Positions 7,405 to 15,521 are shown, counted from the stretch's first letter. The stretch: 37,293 bases of DNA from Candidatus Gastranaerophilales bacterium (GCA_944323325.1 CALUSF010000004.1:1-37293), one strand, 5' to 3'. Notes: generated by a model not told the origin, from the sequence alone. Numbers and translations: made by a program.

Positions 7405-9264
7405 TTATAACAACTTCATTTCTATGTTATGGTCTTTGAGGATGTAGTGAGCGTTGGAAAGGGAGACATCATCTTTGAAGGCTTGTTCTGAAGCTACGAT
7501 TTTTGCCGGAGTATAATCTTCACACATCAATTTTACATCGTCTGCTGTTATTCCGTCTTTGCCATAATCAAGACATATCAGTACCAAGCAATCTTCCCCG
7601 ATTGAATATGCTCTCTTATCGTTTACACTCACCTCTTCAAGCGGATAATCCAGCGGTATTCCGAGTTTAAGCATAACTTCATACACCACGTCAAGGTCGT
7701 TTCTGTCCGGTTTAATTGTCTCCTTGAGCAAAGACATTCTTTGATAAATCTCATCTTTATCTTCTGTAGGAGTAGAGTCCCATTTAACAAGGTTAGATGT
7801 ATCCAGTTTGAATACTTTAAACCCCGTATCCACGTCCTCATTCTGTTCATGGATTTTCTTTCCGGCATGTCTTATACGTTCTTTGCCAATTTCACAAATA
7901 TTTTTATAGTGGGCTTTAAAAGCCTCGGATTTTTCATCGCAAAGCTCAGGAAGCTGTACCATAATGAACTGTCTATTTCCGCCATCTTCAGCATTCAATT
8001 GCATAACAGCATGTGCTGTTGTTGCAGAGCCGGAAAAAAAGTCGAGAACTATGTCATTTTCAGCAACATTTGCCATTTTGATCAAGTCTAAAATTAAGTT
8101 AACAGGTTTGGCATAATCAAAATATGATCTTTCAATAGTAAATAATTTTTTTATGTCTTCGGTACCTTTAGCATTAATATAATCATCTTTAAATATTGAA
8201 ATAAATTGTTTTAACCTGTTTGACCCATCTCTTAGCTTCTCATAGACAATATATGTTCCATCATCTCTCTTTTCAAAAATAACATCACCTTCAGCGACTA
8301 TTTTGTGCATTTTTTCTTTACCTAATCTCCAGCGACCTTCAGAGCCATCATTTCTGATAGGATATACATCTTCACCATTTGGTCCTTTTATAGGGAACCA
8401 CATTGAAGGAGAGTCTTCTCTTCGTGAACCAGCTCCCCATTTATTAAGTTCACGTCCTTTAGCATAAGCACCTTTTTCATCTTGTAGGTTAAGTTTTATA
8501 CCTTCTACTTCAATTCCTCCAAAGATAATATTATTCAAATTTTTGGCATATATAAGTATATAATCATGTGTTATTCTTAAATATTTAGATTGACTACCGC
8601 CTTTAATTGCTTCTCGAGTAATTTGAGCTACAAAGTTTTCTTCCCCAAAAACTTCATCACATAATTTTCTCAGATTAGTGACTTCGTTATCATCAATCGA
8701 AATAAAAATCACCCCATCATCTCTCAAGAGGTTTGAAGCCAGTCTCAAGCGTGGATACATCATATTCAACCAGTTAGTATGAAATCTTCCCATTGTCTCA
8801 GGATTGGATTTCGTTGTCTGCTGAGTAACTTCCTTATACTTTGCCATCGGGTCTTTGAAATCATCTTCGTAAACAAAGTCGTTTCCCGTATTATACGGCG
8901 GATCTATATAAATCATCTTAACTTTTCTGTAATAAGATGTCTGCAAAAGCTTCAACACTTCAAGGTTATCACCTTCTATGTACATATTCTTTGTTATATC
9001 AAAATTAACACTCTCTTCCGGGCAGGGTCTTAATGTACCTGTTGAACACTTACCGGCTATCTTGTAACATTCCGACTTGCCTTTCCATTCAAACTTGTAT
9101 TTTTCAAAATCATTATCAATATATTCCCCGCAAAGGTTCAGGAGCTTATCAATGTCGAGTTTGCCTTCAACAAAACATTCAGGAAAAACACTTTTCAATT
9201 TTTCTTTGTTTACCCCTTCAATATCCATACTTAAACCGCTAATTTTTTCAATATTTTCTACCAT
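7405..9264 (-). CDS. mod: Type III DNA methyltransferase, Mod (adenine-N6) subunit
   Basis: A 619-aa beta-class amino-methyltransferase. The catalytic motif IV is DPPY at 121-124 (MIYIDPPYNTGNDFVYEDDF). The AdoMet-binding motif I is DFFSGSATT at about 408-416. The order catalytic-before-AdoMet site and the target-recognition region between them (about 215-370, with the unusual stretch WGAGSRREDSPSMWF) are as in type III Mod proteins. It methylates the recognition site and supplies sequence specificity to Res. It is 57 bp downstream of the SNF2-like helicase gene and 9 bp upstream of the DUF2971-like gene, all leftward. No simple repeats of the phase-variable mod type are visible near its start. 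Confidence 0.95.
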   Translation of the reverse strand: MVENIEKISGLSMDIEGVNKEKLKSVFPECFVEGKLDIDKLLNLCGEYIDNDFEKYKFEWKGKSECYKIAGKCSTGTLRPCPEESVNFDITKNMYIEGDNLEVLKLLQTSYYRKVKMIYIDPPYNTGNDFVYEDDFKDPMAKYKEVTQQTTKSNPETMGRFHTNWLNMMYPRLRLASNLLRDDGVIFISIDDNEVTNLRKLCDEVFGEENFVAQITREAIKGGSQSKYLRITHDYILIYAKNLNNIIFGGIEVEGIKLNLQDEKGAYAKGRELNKWGAGSRREDSPSMWFPIKGPNGEDVYPIRNDGSEGRWRLGKEKMHKIVAEGDVIFEKRDDGTYIVYEKLRDGSNRLKQFISIFKDDYINAKGTEDIKKLFTIERSYFDYAKPVNLILDLIKMANVAENDIVLDFFSGSATTAHAVMQLNAEDGGNRQFIMVQLPELCDEKSEAFKAHYKNICEIGKERIRHAGKKIHEQNEDVDTGFKVFKLDTSNLVKWDSTPTEDKDEIYQRMSLLKETIKPDRNDLDVVYEVMLKLGIPLDYPLEEVSVNDKRAYSIGEDCLVLICLDYGKDGITADDVKLMCEDYTPAKIVASEQAFKDDVSLSNAHYILKDHNIEMKLL

Positions 9265-9320
9265 ATAAAATCCCTATTCCTGACTTTTGCATTATATTTA
9301 TCATAACATAAACACCGCTG

Positions 9321-11945
9321 TTATGCCTGATTTTTAAGTATTCTTAACTTAAAGTTATTTGATACAAACACATCAAAATTATAACTCTGAGTAAGTTCTG
9401 CAATTGCTTTTTCTGTCTCAATATCTATCTGGGCTTTATCAAAGAAAAGTCCTTCTTCCTTCTGCTTAAGCTCCTTTTCTATAATTCTTAGGCGTTTGGT
9501 TATCTTCAACTCTTCCAACCCGCTGGATTTACCGCTTTCAAGCAGCTTTTTAAGCTCTTTTATCTCAGATCTTAATTCATTCAACTTAACTTCCTGTCCG
9601 GACTTTTTTCTGCCTGCAAGCAGTTTTATCTTCTCTATTTCATACTCAATAGAGCCTTCTTTGCTTTTCAAATACTCTTTAAGTATCGCATCTTTTGATA
9701 CTTTATCATCCAGATTGCCAACACCTTCAAAATCATCAAAGAGTTTTTCATTATTCAGATTCAAAAAACCTTCTTTTGTTATTAAATTAACTACCGGCAT
9801 GGACAAAATCTTTCTGCATTCATCTTCCGTTAAGATTTTCCCGGACTGTGTCTGTCCTATAAGAAGGGTTTGAAAGAGTTTATACTCTCCTTTTTGTGCC
9901 GTGATTGAATAGTTGTATAATCCAATATCGCAAGGTTCAATATCAGAGGCAACATAAAGTATTGCTTCCTTTTTATCGACGGTATCAAGTTCTTTTAGTA
10001 TCCCTTTAGCCAGAAGAGAGGTTAGGGTTATTCTTCCATAATGTGGCTTAAAATCCGGACTCATTCCATATTTTGAATAGCCTTCATAATTCTTTCTCCT
10101 GTTGAACTGGTCTTCCCGATACTCAAAAAGGTACGGACGTCTGTATCCCTCAATTAATGTAAGTGTTTGTTTTTCGTCATCTATGGAATACCAGCCGGGC
10201 TTAATATTAGTAAAATAGTATTTTATGATTTCCCAGAGCGTATCATTTGCTTCTTTTGACTGTTCTTTTATGTACCTAGGAGTTACGGTAATTTTATCCG
10301 CAATAGATTTTGTAAACGTTGTAAAAAGTATGTCTTCAGTTTGTGACACGAGTTTTTCATTAGGAGTTTTATGCTCCTGCAGGTTTTCATAAAAAGACTC
10401 GGCTACAAGATTTGCAGTTCTAAATTCTGATAAAATATCTTTGAGTTTAGCATCAAAATTCCCTACAATATCATCAGACATTCCAAAAATCCCGTTAAAT
10501 TGCAGAGTCCGTTTGTTAATCAGTTCCAGCATTCTTACATCGGCAAAATTTTCTTTGCTCAGCATATTTATTACAAGCACATCAGACTTCTGACCTTGCC
10601 TATGACACCTGCAAATTCTCTGTTCCATTCCAACAGAGTTATAAAGAAGATCATAGTTAACTACAACCGGACAATACTCAATATCCAGACCTTTTGCAGC
10701 AGAATCAGTCGTTACAAGAATCTGGATTTCACTATCATGCCTGAACTTTTCTAAAGAATCATTGTTCTTGTATTTCAGAGTATTATAACCTTCTTTAGTA
10801 AAAATCTTATACAGGACATCAAGGGTAATATTTTTGTCGACAAATACTATTGCTTTTTCGTTCACTTTGCAAGTTTTAAGGTGGTTAAATACCCGTTTCA
10901 ATATCTTTAACAGTTGTTGAGTTTTAGAATTTACCTCAATTTTTGAAGCAATATCCTGCATTTTAGTAAGGACTGATTTTTCAACTCCGTAAGTCCTGTT
11001 AATTGCAGGAGATAACATATTAGAAAATGCCTGTGGAGATGATGACAGGGTATTAAAGAACATTAGGCTCATGTTATACTCGTCCATCTCAGGATATGCA
11101 ACTTTGTTATCCGTTTTTATGTAGGTTTTAATTAATTCATAAAGCTCTTTCTCTTCCTTTATCAAAGGATAGTCAACGGTAAAGGGTATACGGCGTGAAA
11201 AGTTTACATATTCCGTTGTTTGAACTTTTAATGTTCTGAAACAAAATTGTGATACCCAGCTTGTGAGTTCGGAATAGTTTTCCGGTTTTCTGAAATACCG
11301 TTTATAAAAGTAATCAGCGTCAGGAAGTACACTCTCATCAATAAAATGAATAAGCCCGTATATATCCATTATACTCATCGTAATCGGAGTTGGCGTTAAA
11401 AGGAGTTTATAGGCTTCTCTTACTGAGTCCTTTAAAACCTTAGTAAGCAGCTTGTCCGGTTTTGATAAGATATCAGCCTCATCAAAAATTACCAAATCCC
11501 AGTCTCTTTCCTTTATACGTTCGGAATACTTTAAAGCAATGTCATAAGTTGTAATTACGATACCCTCTTCGTCCGGTATTTGAGGAGTATTATTCCAGAA
11601 GAAATGCGGCAGAGTAAAATCCGTATCAAGTTTTCTTAACCATTGGGTGATAAGGTTAGATGGAAGTATAACAAGTATGTTCTCCTTTCCTTCAAACCAT
11701 TTTTGACCTGCAATTAACAGAGCTTCATAAGTTTTACCAAGAGAGCCCTCATCACATAAAATACATCCTTTTAAGTAATCAGATCTTAGGGCAAATCTTG
11801 CGGCTGCTATTTGATAGGGATAAATTTCAGCATTTGATGAAGCATATACAGGTAAGAAATTCTTGTCATTACAAAGCTTTTCAAGACGCTTAGCTTCAAC
11901 AATCGCCTGATATTTGTTCGTTAGTTTAGACAATACTTCCGCCAT
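9321..11945 (-). CDS. SNF2-like superfamily II helicase/translocase
   Basis: An 874-aa protein. A Q-like segment (YPYQIAAARFAL, 42-53) precedes Walker A DEGSLGKT at 65-72, an SNF2-style box with EGS replacing the usual EMG. DEAD is at 155-158 (LVIFDEADIL). The second RecA domain has TTDSAAKGLDI at 412-422 and EQRICRCHRQGQ at 441-452, both typical of SNF2 enzymes. The C-terminal 350 residues lack an identified domain but contain a long coiled coil (about 755-850). It is leftward, between the Rep-like gene and mod. Helicases of this type occur in several phage-defence loci (for example DISARM DrmD), but no DISARM partners are present here. A role with the type III system is inferred from position. 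Confidence 0.88.
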   Translation of the reverse strand: MAEVLSKLTNKYQAIVEAKRLEKLCNDKNFLPVYASSNAEIYPYQIAAARFALRSDYLKGCILCDEGSLGKTYEALLIAGQKWFEGKENILVILPSNLITQWLRKLDTDFTLPHFFWNNTPQIPDEEGIVITTYDIALKYSERIKERDWDLVIFDEADILSKPDKLLTKVLKDSVREAYKLLLTPTPITMSIMDIYGLIHFIDESVLPDADYFYKRYFRKPENYSELTSWVSQFCFRTLKVQTTEYVNFSRRIPFTVDYPLIKEEKELYELIKTYIKTDNKVAYPEMDEYNMSLMFFNTLSSSPQAFSNMLSPAINRTYGVEKSVLTKMQDIASKIEVNSKTQQLLKILKRVFNHLKTCKVNEKAIVFVDKNITLDVLYKIFTKEGYNTLKYKNNDSLEKFRHDSEIQILVTTDSAAKGLDIEYCPVVVNYDLLYNSVGMEQRICRCHRQGQKSDVLVINMLSKENFADVRMLELINKRTLQFNGIFGMSDDIVGNFDAKLKDILSEFRTANLVAESFYENLQEHKTPNEKLVSQTEDILFTTFTKSIADKITVTPRYIKEQSKEANDTLWEIIKYYFTNIKPGWYSIDDEKQTLTLIEGYRRPYLFEYREDQFNRRKNYEGYSKYGMSPDFKPHYGRITLTSLLAKGILKELDTVDKKEAILYVASDIEPCDIGLYNYSITAQKGEYKLFQTLLIGQTQSGKILTEDECRKILSMPVVNLITKEGFLNLNNEKLFDDFEGVGNLDDKVSKDAILKEYLKSKEGSIEYEIEKIKLLAGRKKSGQEVKLNELRSEIKELKKLLESGKSSGLEELKITKRLRIIEKELKQKEEGLFFDKAQIDIETEKAIAELTQSYNFDVFVSNNFKLRILKNQA

Positions 11946-11988
11946 CTTGAGATTATTCTAACATGAATAAATATTTTCATGCCTGCAA

Positions 11989-13125
11989 TCAACTATCATC
12001 CCATATGGGGACTTCATAAACCAGAATAGAGCCCTTAAGTTTTTTAGAACTGTATCCCTTGCAAGGTGTTTTAAAAATCCTTTTCCATTGTTCAGACGTC
12101 ATAACCAATGGCATATTAAAGAATTTGTCATACAGTTCAATGTATAAATCTGACTCGGGTTTGATTTTCCGAACTATTGTTTGAAGTTCAGAAAACTGGT
12201 TCTTCATTCCTATGTCATTAAAAATTGCTTTATAATGGTAAAATTCTTCTGATATTGCAAGTAAGTCGACCGCAAGAGATTTTATTCTGTCGTACCCTTC
12301 TGTCATTTCCATTGCCGATTTTACTTGAAAAAATACATATTTCTTTAAAGTACTATTAAAAACTTCTTCAAGGGTTTGATATAAAGAGTTTTCCTCTAAC
12401 TCTTTAATTATAGAAAACAAAGAAAGCTCTTTCGTATTGTCGGAAAGAGTTTTGATGACAGGCATGAGAACTTTAGATGTTTTATAAACAATCTCGACTC
12501 GAAGAATATTAACCTTACTGATATCAAGCGAGTTTTCTTTTTTATTATAGGCTTCTCCAACAAGTTTCTGTTCTTTACTGGTTAAGGGTTCATTTAATTT
12601 AGCTACCGGATCTTCATTATGAGAGAGATATTCCAGCGTCTTGTTGTAGAACTTAATTACAAAGTTGCCTGTGTATTCTTCATCATCAATATCACGCTTA
12701 GGCGGTGCAAGGTAGACACTTTTACCCTCACTGTTAGATGAATACATGACCGGTGTAAGAGAGGGCAATTTCATGCCGGCAATAAAATTAATGTATTCAT
12801 CAGGATTGTGAGATAAAATGATATCCTTAGTAAGATGAATTTCTGTTACATTTATGCCCTCTCTTACAAATGGATTTAAAGTACAATATTTTAATGCTCT
12901 CAAAAGTTCGTTTTCTGAGGGCATTTGGAGGTTATGAGTGACATTATTATCTCTGATAAGTTTGGTAGGGGTTATAGAATAATAATTATCATTGATTTTG
13001 GAAAAGGTGCAGGCATTACGAAATTTCGCCTTTAATCTTTCAACAATTTTCTTATGTTGAATAGTATCAACATCGGTTTTGCTATGAGTTAGTCTGAGTT
13101 TGTCAATCTTAATATCCCCAAACAT
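11989..13125 (-). CDS. Putative replication protein resembling the phage/plasmid II/X type
   Basis: A 378-aa protein not firmly recognised. Its layout resembles filamentous-phage gene II/X-type replication proteins. An early beta-rich segment contains INVTEIHLTKDI (91-102), comparable to the 'SRIDAT' strand. A segment VYLAPPKR (138-145) is followed by FVIKFYNKTLEYL (155-167), comparable to the YlKh.El strand. NILRVEIVYKTSKVL (206-220) is comparable to the LVRFEaRiktryL strand. A helical C-terminal half follows. It starts within the stop of the 457-aa gene (TGATG), so the two are probably co-translated. Rolling-circle initiation would be the family role. The catalytic Tyr was not identified, and replication by this element is inferred. 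Confidence 0.45.
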   Translation of the reverse strand: MFGDIKIDKLRLTHSKTDVDTIQHKKIVERLKAKFRNACTFSKINDNYYSITPTKLIRDNNVTHNLQMPSENELLRALKYCTLNPFVREGINVTEIHLTKDIILSHNPDEYINFIAGMKLPSLTPVMYSSNSEGKSVYLAPPKRDIDDEEYTGNFVIKFYNKTLEYLSHNEDPVAKLNEPLTSKEQKLVGEAYNKKENSLDISKVNILRVEIVYKTSKVLMPVIKTLSDNTKELSLFSIIKELEENSLYQTLEEVFNSTLKKYVFFQVKSAMEMTEGYDRIKSLAVDLLAISEEFYHYKAIFNDIGMKNQFSELQTIVRKIKPESDLYIELYDKFFNMPLVMTSEQWKRIFKTPCKGYSSKKLKGSILVYEVPIWDDS

Positions 13126-14498
13126 CAGTCTACCCCAACACTATGATTAAATGTCTTGTATAAGTGTTTTAAAACAGGATTGTTATCAAGCCTTTTTATC
13201 CTTCTAACATCTGCAATCATTTTGTTAATGAGAGTCTTTTGTTTCGTGTCTGTCGGTTTAAAATGAATATCTATAACAGAAGCAGCACGGTCAGAAGACA
13301 TACTCGCAAGTTCATTTGCCACAATACAATAACTTACAGCATTTTCTTTAAGCTTATATTTCTCTATTAAATATTGAATTGCTCTGTTTGTCATATCCGG
13401 CATGATAGTATTTAGTTTACTCCCTGCTTCGGATGTGTGTTTGAGCATTGTAGCAAGTGTTTTGTACCCATATTCAAACAAAGTCACTTCGTCATATAAA
13501 AGGCTAAACAAGGTTGAATTTGCGACCAAATCCGTTATTTCGTCAAGAATACCAAGCCCGATAAATGTTAATCTTAGCTTTAATGTATTCTTACTTCCAT
13601 AAACCTTAACAGAGGCGTATCTTTTCCCCGTTTTGTCATTTCTATAGTCCGATTTATAATAAACAGGTTTATAAGTTCCTTCAATATTGGAAACATTTAA
13701 GAAATTCCCTTCAAGCGTTCTATAGGTAAACGTGATACTAGGTACAGATGGATTTTTCGTTATAAGAAGATGTTTGCCATGAGTTGTGAGCTGCATAAGT
13801 TCATGCATAACTTCAACAGTATCCATACCTTCTAGCTGATAGCTAACAGTGGCTGTAAAGCCAATAATAATCGGATGAATAATACCTAAGAATTCAACTA
13901 AAAATTTCTCAATTTTATTACTGACAAGAGGCTCTAAAATGCGGTACATTCCTTCAATCAGTATTATATATAAGATACAAAGCTGATATGTCCAGGCTCC
14001 AGCCCCATCCTCATTTTTTTCGGTATGTTTAAGATAATTCTTAGTCTTGAGTTTACAGAGTATATTATTCGCTTCAAGTTCAGAATCTTCATCTCTAACT
14101 ACATTGGAATGGTATATTCTGTAAGGCAAAATTTCCAGGAAATTATGTGTAATACCTCGTCTAATATCCTCTTCAAATTTCGGTAAAATATTCTCGATGT
14201 GTTTTATTAAGTACCAGTGAAAATACATTTCATCTGTCGCATACCAGTTTAGTTTACTAGCCAGTTCTTCAACTTCATCAAACATTACATCAAAGACTTC
14301 AGGATACAGTATCTCAAACTTATCCACATATTTGTAATTATTAAGGCTTGAAATAAAGTCATTAAGCCTTTGGTAATACTCATCACTATCATCTGTAAAT
14401 TTATCGATTACCATTTCAAGGAAATTCCTTCCTACACATAAGGTTACATTCTCAACCAGAATAGAGTCATCAATGATGAGATAGTCATTATTCTTCAT
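13125..14498 (-). CDS. Unknown 457-aa element protein
   Basis: Not recognised. The N-terminal 160 residues are acidic and probably helical. Residues about 168-186 and 205-225 are hydrophobic (YQLCILYIILIEGMYRIL; FLGIIHPIIIGFTATV) and could be membrane-associated or buried helices. About 235-320 is beta-rich and basic (KPVYYKSDYRNDKTGKRY). The end is helical with Lys/Arg clusters (VRRIKRLDNN). No Walker A, HUH or nuclease motif was seen. Its start overlaps the RHH gene by 11 bp and its stop overlaps the Rep-like gene by 1 bp, so the three form a tightly coupled module. Partnership in replication or its control is a guess from that coupling. Confidence 0.7.
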   Translation of the reverse strand: MKNNDYLIIDDSILVENVTLCVGRNFLEMVIDKFTDDSDEYYQRLNDFISSLNNYKYVDKFEILYPEVFDVMFDEVEELASKLNWYATDEMYFHWYLIKHIENILPKFEEDIRRGITHNFLEILPYRIYHSNVVRDEDSELEANNILCKLKTKNYLKHTEKNEDGAGAWTYQLCILYIILIEGMYRILEPLVSNKIEKFLVEFLGIIHPIIIGFTATVSYQLEGMDTVEVMHELMQLTTHGKHLLITKNPSVPSITFTYRTLEGNFLNVSNIEGTYKPVYYKSDYRNDKTGKRYASVKVYGSKNTLKLRLTFIGLGILDEITDLVANSTLFSLLYDEVTLFEYGYKTLATMLKHTSEAGSKLNTIMPDMTNRAIQYLIEKYKLKENAVSYCIVANELASMSSDRAASVIDIHFKPTDTKQKTLINKMIADVRRIKRLDNNPVLKHLYKTFNHSVGVD

Positions 14499-14667
14499 GT
14501 ACCTGAGTACCCCCTATGTTATCTATTATTTCTCTGCCATTAATTAAACTTGTTTTTAAAATTCTTCTGACAAGAGAGCTGATATTGATATCCGCCTGGT
14601 TCTTTAGATCGTCCAGTAGAATTTCAAGCTCTTCATCCAATCGCACATTAAGGTTTTTCTTATACAT
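14488..14667 (-). CDS. Ribbon-helix-helix (CopG/Arc-like) regulator
   Basis: A 59-aa protein with an N-terminal strand KKNLNVRLDEELEILLDDL and helix-turn-helix-like segment INISSLVRRILKTSLI, the RHH pattern. The start at 14667 was chosen because AAAGGAAGAG precedes it. The same frame runs open upstream to 14949 through attR, but that extension encodes a translated tRNA segment. It is the first gene of the long leftward run, overlapping the next by 11 bp. Its position and a 9-bp inverted repeat 30 bp upstream suggest autoregulation of the module, as CopG-type proteins do for replication genes. Confidence 0.75.
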   Translation of the reverse strand: MYKKNLNVRLDEELEILLDDLKNQADINISSLVRRILKTSLINGREIIDNIGGTQVHEE

Positions 14668-14697
14668 ATTCTCTTCCTTTAATAAACATTCTGCTGT

Positions 14698-14723
14698 ATA
14701 ATGTAAAACAGGTGTTACATTAT
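14698..14723. promoter_or_regulatory. Inverted repeat upstream of the RHH gene, candidate operator
   Basis: Arms ATAATGTAA and TTACATTAT are separated by 8 nt. It begins 30 bp upstream of the RHH start codon, where its promoter is expected. Confidence 0.45.
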
Positions 14724-14754
14724 TTAAGGGAAGCATAGGGTTAAAAGAAAAAGC

Positions 14755-14772
14755 GTTCCAAAAAAGGTTCCA
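14755..14772 (+). promoter_or_regulatory. Tandem GTTCCA motif, putative integrase arm site (right)
   Basis: GTTCCA-AAAAAG-GTTCCA, one base longer in the spacer than the left tandem at 111-127 and in the same orientation, 117 bp inside attR. Shared presence near both ends but nowhere obvious in between suggests recombinase binding. Confidence 0.45.
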
Positions 14773-14888
14773 CTTTCCATGAATTTCCCTTTTTATATAA
14801 TATGGCAAATCAGTTCTGATCCTAGTAAAATTATTAATTTTCAGAATATAGAAATTGCTTAAATTAGATAAATATTGTTTGATTATTT

Positions 14889-14935
14889 CTGTCACGCATG
14901 AGGTCGCGAGTTCGAGCCTCGTCGTTCCCGCCATT
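14889..14935 (+). repeat. attR (47-bp direct repeat, right copy; 3' fragment of tRNA-Asp)
   Basis: Identical to bases 19-65. It lacks the 5' part of the tRNA (the preceding sequence GATTATTT does not match), so it is a non-functional tRNA fragment marking the right end of the element. Confidence 0.92.
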
Positions 14936-14940
14936 AAAAG

Positions 14941-14964
14941 AAGCCACACAAGGTGGCTTTTTTT
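14941..14964 (+). terminator. Rho-independent terminator, probably the original tRNA-Asp terminator
   Basis: AAGCCAC and GTGGCTT form a stem followed by a run of T, six bases beyond attR on the chromosomal side. Before insertion it would have followed tRNA-Asp directly. Confidence 0.8.
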
Positions 14965-15014
14965 AATGGCTGCGTATTTTAATAAGTAGTTTGAGCGAAA
15001 ATAAAAAATTAAAA

Positions 15015-15100
15015 TGTCATCCTGAATTTATTTCAGGATCTTGCCAGAATATAGTAAAAACGCCCAATTTATAAGATGCTGAAACAAGTTCAGCATGACA
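15015..15100. repeat. 86-bp inverted-repeat element (intergenic palindrome)
   Basis: The two ends, 28 nt each, are near-perfect inverted copies (TGTCATCCTGAATTTATTTC versus the reverse complement start TGTCATGCTGAACTTGTTTC). Each arm is itself a small hairpin (TCCTGAA/TTCAGGA; ATGCTGAA/TTCAGCAT). It resembles the dispersed palindromes seen in many intergenic regions. Confidence 0.65.
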
Positions 15101-15186
15101 AAACAGGTCGGAAGTTTGGAATTTCAAAACGGACGAAAAGTAACATCTGCTACTTACTAGATTTTTCAATTACTACCTCACCCTAG

Positions 15187-15207
15187 CCATCTCCTGTAAG
15201 GAGATGG
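15187..15207. repeat. 8-bp perfect hairpin
   Basis: CCATCTCC, five bases, GGAGATGG. Part of the non-coding stretch 14965-15501, where no gene was found and only palindromes are seen. Confidence 0.55.
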
Positions 15208-15238
15208 GACTTGAGCTAAGTCCGTAAAAAGTTTGTAG

Positions 15239-15257
15239 GTTGGGCTTATAGCCCAAC
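15239..15257. repeat. 8-bp perfect hairpin GTTGGGCT/AGCCCAAC
   Basis: The sequence GTTGGGCT-TAT-AGCCCAAC resembles a common dispersed intergenic palindrome. No T-run follows on either strand, so it is not an obvious terminator. Confidence 0.55.
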
Positions 15258-15501
15258 AATCAATAGAACTTTTACAGGACTATCCAAAATCTTTGATTTC
15301 AGTAATTTACAGGCTAATTTAAAGCTACTCACTGTATATTAAAGTCCTAATAAAGTCCTGTTCCTACCTACAAAAAATCAACATCATACGGCTTCCGACG
15401 GCTATAATTTAGTATTGTTAGGTAACTATACCCAACAGGCATTTAATAATTTAAATACAAATCGGACATTAAAATACATAATACACTCCTCCCTCCGCAT
15501 T

Positions 15502-15521
15502 AAAAAAGACCCTTGCGGGTC
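15502..15521 (-). terminator. Rho-independent terminator of tRNA-Ser
   Basis: On the minus strand GACCC-GCAA-GGGTC is followed by TTTTTT. It starts 9 bases after the tRNA 3' end. Confidence 0.85.

Larger units (their letters stand above)
19..14935. mobile_element. Integrative element in tRNA-Asp carrying a type III restriction-modification locus
   Basis: A 47-bp perfect direct repeat (19-65 and 14889-14935) covering the 3' part of tRNA-Asp bounds the region. A tyrosine recombinase gene starts just inside the left repeat, followed by an excisionase-like gene and a divergent repressor. The other genes are accessory: RHH regulator, unknown protein, II/X-like replication protein, SNF2-like helicase, Mod, DUF2971-like protein, Bro-N protein and Res. 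No structural phage genes, relaxase or type IV secretion genes are seen. It is therefore a genomic island or an integrative/mobilisable element rather than a full prophage or a self-transmissible element. The unit length, from one repeat start to the next, is 14870 bp. Confidence 0.9.

Noticed and set aside
7405-9264. Phase-variable mod gene
   Set aside because: No tetranucleotide, pentanucleotide or homopolymer repeat was found near the start or within the gene, so there is no sign of the switching seen in some pathogens' mod genes.
9033-9268. Rightward open frames overlapping mod and other large genes
   Set aside because: They are antisense shadows with biased composition and no SD, inside genes with intact catalytic motifs.
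9321-11945. DISARM system
   Set aside because: Only an SNF2-like helicase and a methyltransferase are present. The methyltransferase is clearly a type III Mod paired with Res, and the DrmA, DrmB and DrmC partners are missing.
1-14935. Complete prophage or self-transmissible conjugative element
   Set aside because: No capsid, tail, terminase, lysis, relaxase or type IV secretion gene is present among the element's genes.
14668-14949. N-terminal extension of the RHH gene through attR
   Set aside because: The extra 94 codons include a translated tRNA segment (AGTTRLELATSC), a common false open frame. A good SD supports the internal start at 14667.
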